In this document: one piece after another, positions 34,601-47,100 of the stretch | Layout of the letters: each line of letters opens with the position of its first letter | How positions within the stretch are numbered: the stretch's first letter is position 1 | Source of the DNA: Syngnathus acus | Taxonomy: Eukaryota > Chordata > Actinopteri > Syngnathiformes > Syngnathidae | Assembly (NCBI RefSeq): GCF_901709675.1 | Contig: NC_051095.1 | Location: 23,883,956 to 23,947,955 of the forward strand | Length of the DNA stretch: 64,000 nucleotides | Reading direction: 5' to 3' | Made by a program: the position numbers and the translations under genes | The notes under the pieces: model-generated | The model's database searches: none | Told to the model about the DNA's origin: nothing | Seen by the model: the letters and a program-made list of their open reading frames with translations, nothing else

Positions 34601-37600
34601 ATGTCAGCGTTTACTTTCATCAGCAATGGCCCTGCGGTCTTATTCAAAGAAATGACATGGATGTCAGTATTTTACACACAACTTAGAGTTGGGGAAAACA
34701 AAAACTGTGGTCTTGCTCATTGGTATTGGCACCCCTTCATTTTTTGCATACATTGCCAAAAAGGTTGTTTTTTTTTGTCGGTCTAGAAAGGATTGTGGTT
34801 TGTCCAGGTACTCTTTGGCAAAGTCGTTAGTCGTTTCTTTTTATATGCTTGTCTCAGGAGTGGTGTCTTCTTTTGCCTTAGCACGTGATGCTTATTGATC
34901 CATTTATGAGTTTTCCGACAGTCATCGAACGCACCTTGGGTCAAGGCAGAACATGAGTGAGCTTCTGAGCTTCTCAAGATGGAAATTGACATACTATCTT
35001 TTCTTCATGTTTTCATTTAAAACAAGCTGGTACTGTCTGCCGCATGGCAACGGCTTCCACCTTCCACTCAATGCATGCATGCATGCTCCCGTGGCAGGGG
35101 ATACAGATTTTCGCAGGGGTAACTACTTTGACACGATCATTCCCAATCATAACAGCAACATAGACATGACTTTGCGGAGGAAAAGCTTTTTACCACTTCA
35201 CACAGGCACATACACATACACGGTGGCCTGTAAATGCATCCGTGTAAAATGAAGTACTGGAATCTCGCGGTCCATTACAGTCTCGTGTATATACTATGTA
35301 CCGTAATTTCCAGACTATATGCCCCTACTTTTTGCACTAGCTTTGAACCCTGCGGTTTATAGTCCAATGCGGCTTGGTAGTACAGGTAATAGAAATGAGT
35401 CCATTTCACTTAAAACACCTGGGTCTTAGTGCGGTGCGATTTATATATGAACAAAACAGGATTTTCCCCTTATTTGTGTGCGTGCGTGCGTGTATATATA
35501 TATATATATATATATATACAGGACTGTCTCAGAAAATTAGAATATTGTGATAAAGTTCTTTATTTTCTGTAAAACAATTAAAAAAAACAAAAATGTCATA
35601 CATTCTGGATTCATTACAAATCAACTGAAATATTGCAAGCCTTTTATTATTTTAATATTGCTGATTATGGCATACAGCTTAAGAAAACTCAAATATCCTA
35701 TCTTTAAATATTAGAATATCATGAAAAAGTATACTAGTAGGGTATTCAATTAATCACTTGAATGGTCTGATTAACTCAAAACACCTCCAAGGGTTTCCTG
35801 AGCCTTGAAAAACACTCAGCTTGGTTCAGTAAACTAAATGACAAGTATGGGAGAGACTGCTGATCTGACTGCTGTCCAGAGGACCATCATTGACCTCCTC
35901 CATCAGGGGAGGGTAAGACACAAAAATAAATTTCTCAAAGAGCAAGCTGTTCACCGAGTGCAGTTTCAAAGCACATCCACAATAAGGCTATTGGAAGGGG
36001 GAAATGTGGCAGGAAACGCTGCACAATCAAGAGAGATGTCCGCAGCCTTGTGAAGAAGAGTCGCTTCCAGAATTTGGGGGAGCTTCAAAGACAGTGGACT
36101 GAAACTGGAGTCCAGGTATCAAAAGCCACTGTTCACAGACGTGTCCGGGAAATGGGCTACAATAGCCGTATTCCCATGGTCAAGCCACTTCTGAACTCAA
36201 GACAACGGAAGAAGCGTCTGACTTGGGCTATGGAAAAGAAGCACTGGACAGTTGCAGAGTGGTCCAAAGTCCTCTTTTCAGACGAAAGCAAGTTTTGTAT
36301 TTCATTTGGAAGTCAAGGCGCCTGAGTCTGGAGAAAGGTTGGAGAGGAGCAAAATCCAAGTTGCTTGAAATCCAGTGTGAAGTTCCCACAGTCAGCGATG
36401 GTTTGGGGAGCCATTTCAGCTGCTGGTGTTGGTCCACTGTGTTTCATCAAGTCCAGAGTAAATGCAGATTTTAAAGCACTACATGCTTCCGTCTGCTGAA
36501 AAGCTCTATGGAGATGATGATTTCATTTTCCAGCATTATCTGGCACCTGCCCACAGTGCCAAAACCACCAGTAAATGGTGTACTGACCATGGCATTACTG
36601 TCCTTGATTGGCCTGCCAATTCCCCTGACCTGAACCCCATTAGAGAATTTGTGGGTATTGTGAAGAAGAAGCTGAAAAACACCAGACCCAAAAATGCAAA
36701 TGAGCTAAAGGCCGCTATTGAAGCATCCTGGGCATCCATAACACCTCAGCAATGCCACAGGCTGATTGCCTCCATGCCACGCCGCATTGGTTGCAGTAAT
36801 CCGTGCAAAAGGATTCCCAACCAAGTACTGAGTGCATTAATGGACATTTTCAAATGTTTGATTTTGTTTTGCTGTTTTAAACCTTTTTTTTTTTACTTGG
36901 TCTGAGGAAATATTCAAATTTTTTGAGATAGGATTTTTGAGTTTTCTTAAGCTGTAAGTCATAATTCCGGAAGGGTCACACCCAACACCTGCCGCTGACC
37001 ATCGACGGTGCCGTGGTGGAGAGAGTGAGCAGTACCAGGTTCCTGGGGGTGCACATCAGTGAGGATCTCTCCTGGTCCACCAACACCGCATCACTGGCGA
37101 AGAAAGCTCAGCGCCGCCTGTACTTCCTGCGGAAACTCAGGCGAGCAAGTGCTCCTCCGGCCGTCATGACTACATTCTACCGTGGCACCATTGAGAGCGT
37201 CCTCTCCAGTTGTATCGCTGTTTGGGGTGGTAGCTGCACTAAGTACAACATGAAGGCCCTGCAGCGCATAGTGAACATGGCTGGTAAGATTATTGGTGCT
37301 TCACTCCCCTCCCTGAAGGACATTTACACCTCCCATCTCACCCGCAAGGCGACCACGATTGTGAGTGATGTGAGTCACCCCGCTCACTCTTTGTTTGATC
37401 TTCTGCCCTCTGGGAAGAGGTACAGGAGCCTGCGCTCCCGCACCACCAGACTCACCAACAGCTTCATACTCCAGGCTGTTAGGATCCTGAACTCTCTCCC
37501 CCCTTCTGCGTAGTGTCCTGTACTTTTGCGCTTTATTCTGACACTTGCTCCATTTTTGCTCCTCTTATTTATTATGTTGTTTATTTATTATTTATTCATC

Positions 37601-40600
37601 ACTCTTATTTATTCATTGTTTGTGCCTTCTTGTTTTTATTTTTTTGTGTTGTTTACTTGTATCTATATTGTGTAGTATGTCTTGTCACCGTGGGATAGTG
37701 GGAACGTAATTTCGATTTCTTTGTGTGTCTTGGCATGTGAAGAAATTGACAATAAAGCAGACTTTGATTTTGACTTTGATAATCAGCAATATTAAAATAA
37801 TAAAAGGCTTGCAATATTTCAGTTGATTTGTAATGAATCCAGAACGTATGACATTTTTGTTTTTTTAATTGCATTACAGAAAATAAAGAACTTTATCACA
37901 ATATTCTAATTTTCTGAGACATATATATTCGGCACATGGAGACCAAGCATCCTACATTAAAAGACAAACCTTAACCACTTCGGGTGTCATTGTCTCCGAT
38001 TTCGCCTAGATGGGATCGTTTCTGAGAAACAAGCTCAGTGCTCCCACTAATTCAACGTAATGGTGAGTTTTATTTTTATGTCGTTTATACTTGTTTTTAA
38101 TTTATGCCAGTTGTATCATTTTATTTCATCATATTTATATATTTATTATGAATGTATTTATTTATATAAATGTATTATTTATTTATATAAAGGCCGGTCT
38201 GCAAAAATATTTCTGACACGTAACTGGTCCGTGGCGCAAAAAAGGTTGGGGACCACTGGTCTAAAACATTTTGTGAGAATTATGCAAGTGAAAACATGAA
38301 AATAAAATGCATGTAACACACTTTTTATTTTTGAACAAGTATTTCAGTCAAATAACCTCCATATCCTTAATTGTACAAAGTCAAACTTTACCTACCAAAA
38401 GGAAGGAAGAACATCAAGCGCTGCCTTGAGTAAAACTAATCTTCACGATGTACCGTATTTTCCGCACCATTAGGCACATCGGGTTAAAAGGCGCAGACTC
38501 AATTCCGGGGCCTTTTCTGTACTTAATTCACACAGGACTCACCGCATTATAGGGCGCATGCATGCCATGACTTACGGCAAAAAAATTACAGAAGGAAGAC
38601 AGTGAGTTCAGTTGTACTTTATTCTACTATTTAATCATGTACTGTACTGTACTCACATTATTGTTAATCAATATACAAATCCACCGAAGTCCTCATCTTC
38701 TGTATCTGAATTAAACAGTTGGGCAAGTTTGCCAACATGACAAGTTCCCTCTTGTCATTGTCTGGTCGTTGTCACGTTATTTTTCGGCAGTGATCCTAGC
38801 TTTCCAGAAAGCTTGAGTTGTGCCCCGTAAGCATGTCTCTTTGTCAGTGCCATTTTAGAGGGACCTAATGTGTTTGCGCTGCACAAATGATAGTACCGTA
38901 TTTTCCGGACTATAAGTTGCAGTTATTTTCATAGTTTGGTCTGGGGTGCGACTCATAATCATGAGCGGCTTATATGTGAATTTTATTAACACATTATTAC
39001 TTGATCATTAACATATTATGTACTTACTACAGTATAGTTGATCACTTCACAGGTTATTTTCACTTTAAACCGCATAAGGGCGCAATAGGCCTGTGGAATA
39101 ATTGGAGCCACAACTGACGAGGAGTCTGACGTCAGCGCCGCATGTACTTCCGGAGTCAGCAGTGGCGTTTTTTTTTAAGTGACACAGAGGACGAACATTT
39201 CGATGGATTTAATGATTTGGAGTGACACGCATGGTTCATGAATTTTTTTTTTTTACCGTTTTTGCCCATGTATAATGCGCAAAATTTAACTAATTTATTG
39301 TCCTAAAATCTGGGGTTCGCATTATACATGGGTACAAATTTATTTATTTATTTTTTTAATTTATTTATTTATTTTTTTATCCGGATATCATACGGAGGCC
39401 GCCATTACAGATGCGCTTTCTTCTCTGCTGTTCACTTCAAACACGCTCCATACGAACACAATGCTCTCGTATCAGACGCTTGATCGATCACCTGCTCGTT
39501 TGCTGTCACAATGTACCCTACACAAATCCGAAACATTTCTTCGCTATCGAGTTTGCTAGCGCATGCGCAGTGATACTGACCGGCAGAATAACATCCGGTT
39601 GTTCCCAAAGATGATCTTTTTTCTGAAATAATTTTACGTTTACAGACTTAAGTAGGAGTCAAAATTTGGGTGCGTATTATACATGGGTACAGGCTTTTTT
39701 CCAGCATCAACATGCCATTTTTAGGGTGCGTATTATACACGGGGGCGCATTATACATGGAAAAAAACGGTATGTTATAGTTATTTGATATATAGTTTATA
39801 TATACTAGTTATATAGGCCTGTGGAATAACTGGTACCGCAACTGACGATGAGTCCGACGTCAGCGCCGCATGCACTTCCGGAATCAGCAGCTGATTGGTT
39901 CATCGGGTCTACATATTATGCCAGTATATTACGTCTCTGTGTGGCGGAAGCCACATAAAACAACTTTACAGATTTTGGAATTTGGTCCACACAAATTCCG
40001 CACCTTATTAAAAGGCGCACCTTCGTTTTTTGCTCACTCAAAAGCTTTTAAGTGTGCCTTATGGTGCAGAAAATACAATTCAATACTGTATAATTTTAAA
40101 TAACATTGATACATTTTGAAGACTTCTGAACCATTAATGTACCACCCAAATTGTGGCTTTTAGTGATGATTGGGCGGGTTGAATGAACGTTCCTCCTGCT
40201 CTGTGCTCACGGACTGCATTCTCTCAGAGAGCAAGCTAATGGCATGCTAGCGCCAGTAGCTCTGGCTGCCTTGTCCACAGTGGCCGAGCAGGCGTGCTAC
40301 GGTGGCTGAGCGGGCGCGTATGTGGGAGTGGGCCTAAATATAAGCATTTTAGAATCAACTTTATGAAATTTTGAATCGATTCAGAATCAACAGGACTAGG
40401 AATTGCGATTTTTTGTAGATGTGATTTTTTTCCTGCACCCCTAGCTGACTGTGAACAGACTGTTTAGTTATAAAGTCTGCTTTATTGTCAATTTCTTCAC
40501 ATGTCAAGACATACAAAGAGATCGAAATTACGTTCCCACTATCCCACAGGAATATCAAATGTTCAAAATACTTTCAGACCTCATTGTATATTTGTCATCT

Positions 40601-41007
40601 AAGAATGCTTTATGTCTTACCTCACTGTCTGTAATGCTGACCTTCTAAATCAGGGGTCTCAAACTCCAGTCCTCGGGGGCCGCATTCCTACATGTTTTCC
40701 AAGTTTCCCTCGTGAAACACCTGATTCAAATGATCAGTTCATCCTCACGTTCTGCAGGAGCCTGATAATTGAATCAGGTGTGTTTAACGAGGGAAACTTG
40801 GAAAACATGTAGGAATGCGGCCCCCGAGGACTGGAGTTTGAGACCCCTGTTCTAAATCGTGCAGGGTGCTAATGTCAGAGAATATGTACACAAAATTATT
40901 AGTACAGGTAAAATATATTAATACATATAAACACATGGACTTTAAACCAATGGATATGTATGTATATACGTATGTGTTTTGCTAACAGGGAATTTAACTA
41001 TGGCCCT

Positions 41008-41100
<93 letters not shown>

Positions 41101-44100
41101 AACATTAATTAACTACTGGTTTGATAATTGGCCGTGTGCATGTTTTCCCAGTCACAATGCATTCTGGTCTATATTCAACTTTTTAACATCGATAATCACC
41201 ACAAATGCATTGTGGGTAATTTTGAGTGCCCTACATTTATGCTCCCTCAACATTCGGACACCCCTACAAACCCATCCATCCATTATCTGCCCCGCTTGTC
41301 CCCACGGGGTCGCCGGCATGCTGGAGCCTATCCCAGCGGGCAGTAGGCGGGGGACACCCTGAACCGAACTGAACTGGCACACAGAGGCGAACAACCATCT
41401 GCACACGCACTCACACCTATGGGCAATTTGGAGTGCTCAATCGCCCAACCAAGCACGTTTTTGGGATGTGGGAGGAAACCCACGCAGGCACGGGGAGAAC
41501 ATGCAAACTCCACACAGGGAGGGCCGCAGGTGGAATCGAACCCACACACTCCGAATTGTGAGGCAGACATGCTAACCAGTTACTCACTGTGCCCCATGGC
41601 ATAACCCCTTAATATATATAGGAATAGTGTGCACATTTGGACACAGTCCAAAAGAGTCCAGTGTTGTTTGCCAAGTAGTGGACCAGTATCAACAGAGAGG
41701 AGTAAAGTCGTTAATATTTATAAATTAATCATTTATTATGCAACTATTTCAAAGCCTTATAAAAATTCTGTGTATTTATATGCGTGTCCTACATCCAGTA
41801 GTCATAGTACTCAAACTGGGTCACAACAGAACCCAGCTGCAGTACTGCAACACTGGCTTCTCCAGTTTTTTTTCTCACACCGCATTAGAGCACATGCTTC
41901 AGAGGTCTAAAAAGGGAAAATACTGAATGTGCGTGTTGACTGCGTGTGTGAACATATGAGTGATGGCAAGAAAGAGCAACTTGGGATGCATTGTCATGGC
42001 AACCTTCTCAGCAGCCCGCCCACAAGCTTGTATGTCAGTGAGCATTACACAGTGAGAGAAGGGGGATGGTGGTGGTGGGGGGAGTGGGAGGAGAGACTCA
42101 GACGCAGAGTGAGGCAGTATGTGATTGGTCACACCCCCTTGTCTTTGTTTGGTGCAGAGGATTGTGGGTAGCCCTTGACTGAATGTTCATTTGTGTGTGT
42201 GGGAAAAGAGGGGAGGGGACCAAGAGAGCGAGTGTGTGTGCGCGCCTGTGAGAACAGTGGAGGACGTAACAAGCTTGTGTGTGTTTGCTAGGGGCGGGGG
42301 GAGGAGCACTGTGTGTACGTACGTGCGTGTGTGACAGAGAGAGGCATGTGTTTGTGAGAGAAAGCTGTGCTATCATCAGAAGAAACTGCTCTTCAATTGG
42401 AGTCTATTTTTGACGTAGAGTGGAACACGATTAACGAAGGTATGAATCTGCCTGCTGCCCTTGTCTTTATGTGTATATCTTTGTGTAGCACTCTTTCTTT
42501 ATTCGTTAGCATGTTAGCAGAAGCGGCTATTTAGCATTGTGAGCAGAGCGCAGCATCACAGCTGTGCAGAGGGAGAAAGATGGAGAAAGAAGAGTGACAG
42601 GATAGGGTAGACCATGCCTAGACAGATATGTATTACATGGTGTGTTGGGGGGAGTAGGGCAAATTTCAAGATGGGTAATGATGTAAATGAATGGAGAGAG
42701 AGAGAGAGGGAGAGCGGTGGAGGGAGGGAGCGCATGACAAAAGGAGGGGGTGTGGTTTAGTGGTGTGGACAAAGGAGGCCGGCTGATTGTTTACTACCAC
42801 TGCAGTGAGAGACATGGACGATCATTGCTCCCCCATCCCGTTTTTATCGTTCTTTATTCTCGCTGCTTTGTCTCACTGAATTTTTCTCGTGTTTACGAGA
42901 CAGGTTTCCCCTTTTCACCTGGCCCGTCATGTTATTTTCTATCAAATGCTTCTTTTCCTGGCAAGCCCCGTTTCCTCCTTGCTCTCGGACTGTTATTTTT
43001 TTTGGGGGGGGGGGCGTAGTAAAAATGGAGAACGCGCACGTTAACAGCTGCTACAAAATGGCTCTTCTGTATCTGTGCTTTTTATGACATGACTGGATGA
43101 GACAGCGAAATGTTGATTAAAGAAACACCCAGGAAAACATATACAACACAACTTGTTAAACAACTGTTGGTTGACCAGACGTCTGATGTTTGGTAGCATA
43201 GGTGGTCAAACGAACACTGTGCCTGCAATAAAATTATCTGTCAATTTTTTGGGGAGGGGGGCGTTTGCAGAGAGGTGCAATAATTGTGATGGTAAAATGC
43301 AGCAATGGAAAACCGGGTAACAGTAGAAGCATTTTGATGTGAAGTTGATTGCATTGCTACGTCATCTTTACTACCTACTGCAGGATTGGGAAGATTTGAT
43401 GATATGAGTACAAAATGTTTTATCCATACCCCTCAAGGGCTAGACTTTTAACATGCTAAGAATGACAAATATTTTTTATGTAAACCATACGTTTGTCTTG
43501 AAAACAATCCCTGGGTTTCTGAATTGACATACAGTACAAATATACCAAAGAATGAAAAAATGACAGCACATTCTAATCTCGATCATGAACGGGTGGCCTG
43601 CGGCTGAATCCGGCCCGCCGAACTGTCCAATCTGGCCCATGACTGGATTCCATAATTATGTGTGCTCCCTAGATCACATCAAGTCTATGCCCACAGGAGA
43701 AACTTGTTTAACTCCTACAAATGCAACAATTTTGTTTTGTGGTTTGTATTCGCCTTGAAAGAGTTTGATATTAAATTACATTTATTTTGTCTCTCTTCAT
43801 TTTACTCTGCAAATGCTGATATTTATTTTGTCGCTATTTTTAAGTTTCACTCTGTTAATGTCCTGCATCATCAATTAAAAGTTTAGCTTGATGTCTAGCT
43901 TGGAGTAAACTCACACAGGAAACAGTGGGGAAAGTACAATGCAGATCAAAGAGAAAATATCTGTTTAAAGGAAACTGGTAAAGGCTAAAAAATCATTGCG
44001 TTTTGTAATGTAATGGAAAACAATATATAAACAATAACAATCAAATAAAAATGTTATGCCAAAATGTAATTATTTAATTTTTATTTGAGCGTTCACCCCC

Positions 44101-47100
44101 GAAATACACTAGTAAAATTCTCTTGTTTGTTTACATACCTCCATTAGTAATGTCACTATCATGATTTTCGAGCATGATGGGAGCATATCAACACCTCACT
44201 TCATCTTGTTAACTGCTAATGCTATTAGCCACTTGCAGATCTCAGGGTCACGTGATGCATTATGGGTAAGGTAATTTTTTGAGATAGCAAATGGTATTCA
44301 AAACTGGTCGAAAGCAACATAGAAAGCTGTGCAATGAAAGTTGATGGTTTTTTATTTAATCTATTTTATCCACGCATAGCCTGTGTCGTTTGACACTAGC
44401 TTCCCTCTCCTGGTCCATGACAATTAATATTATCTTAGATTTTGATGACGGGCTGAATATGGACATAACACCGGGGCTGTGTAACGATGCCGGGACATAA
44501 CGGGCAAGATTTAAAGGAGTAGGGACATTAGTAAGTAACATTCCTTAATGAATAGCTGCAAATATGAGGATAATGTTCTCATCAGGTGAAAACTGAATAC
44601 TTATTTAACAATTTGACCTTCTTCCCCCTTGTTATTGTATTACTAATATCAGTATCAAATTACAGTAACAAACAAGACCACCCAAAAATTGTTGCATATG
44701 AAGGAACAGCGCTGGTGTGTTTTAAGAAAAGGGAATCCGTAAGAACTATTTAAGTTATGATTTATCCTGCTTATGGGAAATTGAATGATAGCCCATGGCA
44801 GCTGTCACTTTATGGTAGCTGAGGGGTGGTGGTGGTGGTCAGTGGCAGCCTCTATGCAGCTGTGCTTTAAAATCTGACGTAGTACATAGCCAAAGTCCTG
44901 CTACTTAAAGTATAGTACTCTCTGAATGTACCACTGCTCGTCTCTGTTAGCAGCTAAGCGTGGTCAGTACACTTTTGATAAATTTATACATTTCCATGCC
45001 AGTAGACTTTCAATGGCGAGTGAATCAACACAAAGAATGTCGGAAAATGTGTTGTAGTGTAACAGTAGTCGTAGTTGTAATTGAATGTTGTCCACCACAT
45101 TGTGTTAAATATTGCCCATTCGACAACCGTTGCCGCTTGATCATTTTGAAAGGTTGATTCCCCCATTTTTGGCCCCTTCTCGTGGACAAGAAAACAAAGT
45201 GTATTTAAGAAATGAAAACGGTTCTTTCTACATGTAAAGAAAACAATTGCTCATTCATTGATTCAGTTTCACCAAGTTAGAAAGATGCTCCTCGAATAAA
45301 GTTTTTCATTTTAATTCCCAGTACGTATTAATGCACTGAATAAGTGACATCAATTGTTGACTTGGACTTAAACATTGAGTGTAGCAAGTCCTCCTTTGTG
45401 TCTATCTATTTTGAAATAAGGATCAAACAAATGCCAGAATACCTTTAGAACAAGTGTTTGTGCAAATGCTTATGCTGTAGCTGATAATTTCCTGTTAATT
45501 ATTGTGACTTGTTTCTTCACAGGTGATGTGTCACCCATCAGTATGTCCCCTATCAGCCAATCCCAGTTCATCCCTCTGGGAGAAGTACTGGTATTGGCTA
45601 TCTCTGCTATGAACTCTGCGCATAAGCCGGTCACTCAGGAGGCCCTAACGGAACACCTGCAGACATGTTTTCCAGGTAACACTTTACATAAGGCAGACGC
45701 TTTTTCCACTAATACCAAAAGCTTACTTTAGTAAAGTAATAAACTTGCAATTAGTTGTTATTGCCTTTACATATCGGTATAGTGTTCTAAAGACACAATT
45801 CCACAAAGTGGCACTGTGAGAATGGTTCGTCAAAAGGTTTGGAACAATTAAAACAGCCATGTCCAAAGTCCGGCCCGCGGGCCAAATCCGGCCCCCGGTC
45901 AGATTTTATACGGCCCGCAGCTTCTGTCTTATAATGTATTATTTATAGCCCGCCTGCACTGTCAAACTGAATAAAAAAAAAAAAAAAAATCACGAAACTT
46001 GAAACTGTAATTCGTCCTATTACCAAAAGGTGGCAGCACCACCCTTCTCCACTCATTTCTGCCATCGCGACTGCAAAGAAAATGAGGAAATTTGACATTG
46101 AGGGCCGTCGCTTTCAAGAGAAATGGGAATTACAAAACTTCTTCACAGAAAATCAAGGCAATTGTGTTTGTCTAATTTGTAAAGAGACGGTTGCCTTGTT
46201 TAAGGATTTCAATCTAAAGAGACACGATCAGACTAAACATGCTAACACATATGACAAGCTAACAGGGAGTGACCGCGCTGATAAAGTGAAGCAGTTCCAA
46301 GCTGAACCGGCATCACAACAGCGATTCTTCACGGGGCTGTGAGTCAAAAGTAAATCAAAAATAAATTTTACTTAATATTAAATATTACGAAGTGGCCATA
46401 TGTTAATACTGTTGATGTTATGAACCTGTAGACGTGACACAAACTATTACTTTCTGAAAGATATTGTAAATGACAAGAGCAAAATTCACTTGTTTTAAGT
46501 TTTAATAATAACAGACAACTTTGCATTACTTATAACTCCTGTTTAAAATGTTCATGAGGCAAAAATAATTTTAAACTTTGCATTACTTACAGCTCCTGTT
46601 TAAAATGTTCATGAGGCAAAAATAATTTTAATCTCATGTAAATTTAAGGTATTTCATACAGTTTGTTCAATGTTAGCGGACTCTTCAGATATGAATGAAA
46701 GCCAGAATTTGTGTTTTTAGAGTTGTTCACATCTGTCTGACTGGCTTATATTTGGTTATTTTGTCATTTAAAAAATAAAGACAATTGGGACAATGAAATT
46801 TGTTTTATAACAGTGTGTATTTGCATGAATCTTTTGTAGTTAAAAAACGTCCGGAAAAACTATTGGCCCTCAGCCCCCTTCACTTAATCAAATCTGGCCC
46901 TCCTTGCAAAACGTTTGGACACCCCTGGATTAAAAACATACATTTACGTAAAAAAAAATTATGACCGGGGTGGGACTACGTAACTCATCTGTAAAGACTT
47001 GGGCTTTGAAACCGGAAGACCACTGAGAACAAAGAAACAAGAACATGGAAAATGAAAATGAGATGCTTGTCTGTATCCTGATTCATGTCTGATGTTGTGA

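Larger units (their letters stand above)
35521..37922 (+). mobile_element. Tc1-like transposon, inactive, with LINE inserted
   Basis: Inverted ends share TGTCTCAGAAAATTAGAATA, TTGTGATAAAGTTCTTTATT and TTCTGTAA (left 35525, right ends about 37921). The element holds a broken Tc1 transposase (35838-36905). A 5'-truncated LINE interrupts its right arm at 36966-37778. Without the LINE it would be about 1.6 kb, the usual Tc1 size. Confidence 0.92.
38451..40078. mobile_element. Family D element (D3) containing E1 and F1
   Basis: Starts TACCGTATTTTCCGCACCAT at 38451. Ends with the decayed inverse ATGGTGCAGAAAATAC at about 40078. It has the conserved D segment at about 38660-38860. It is interrupted by E1 (from 38894), which is interrupted by F1 (39254-39771): a three-level nest. 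Confidence 0.82.

Noticed and set aside
37013-37513. 166-codon frame as a host gene
   Set aside because: It is the C-terminus of an L2/CR1-type reverse transcriptase within a truncated LINE inserted in a Tc1.
40979-41362. 127-codon frame with (LSIY)n repeats
   Set aside because: Translation of an ATCT microsatellite followed by a reverse SINE.
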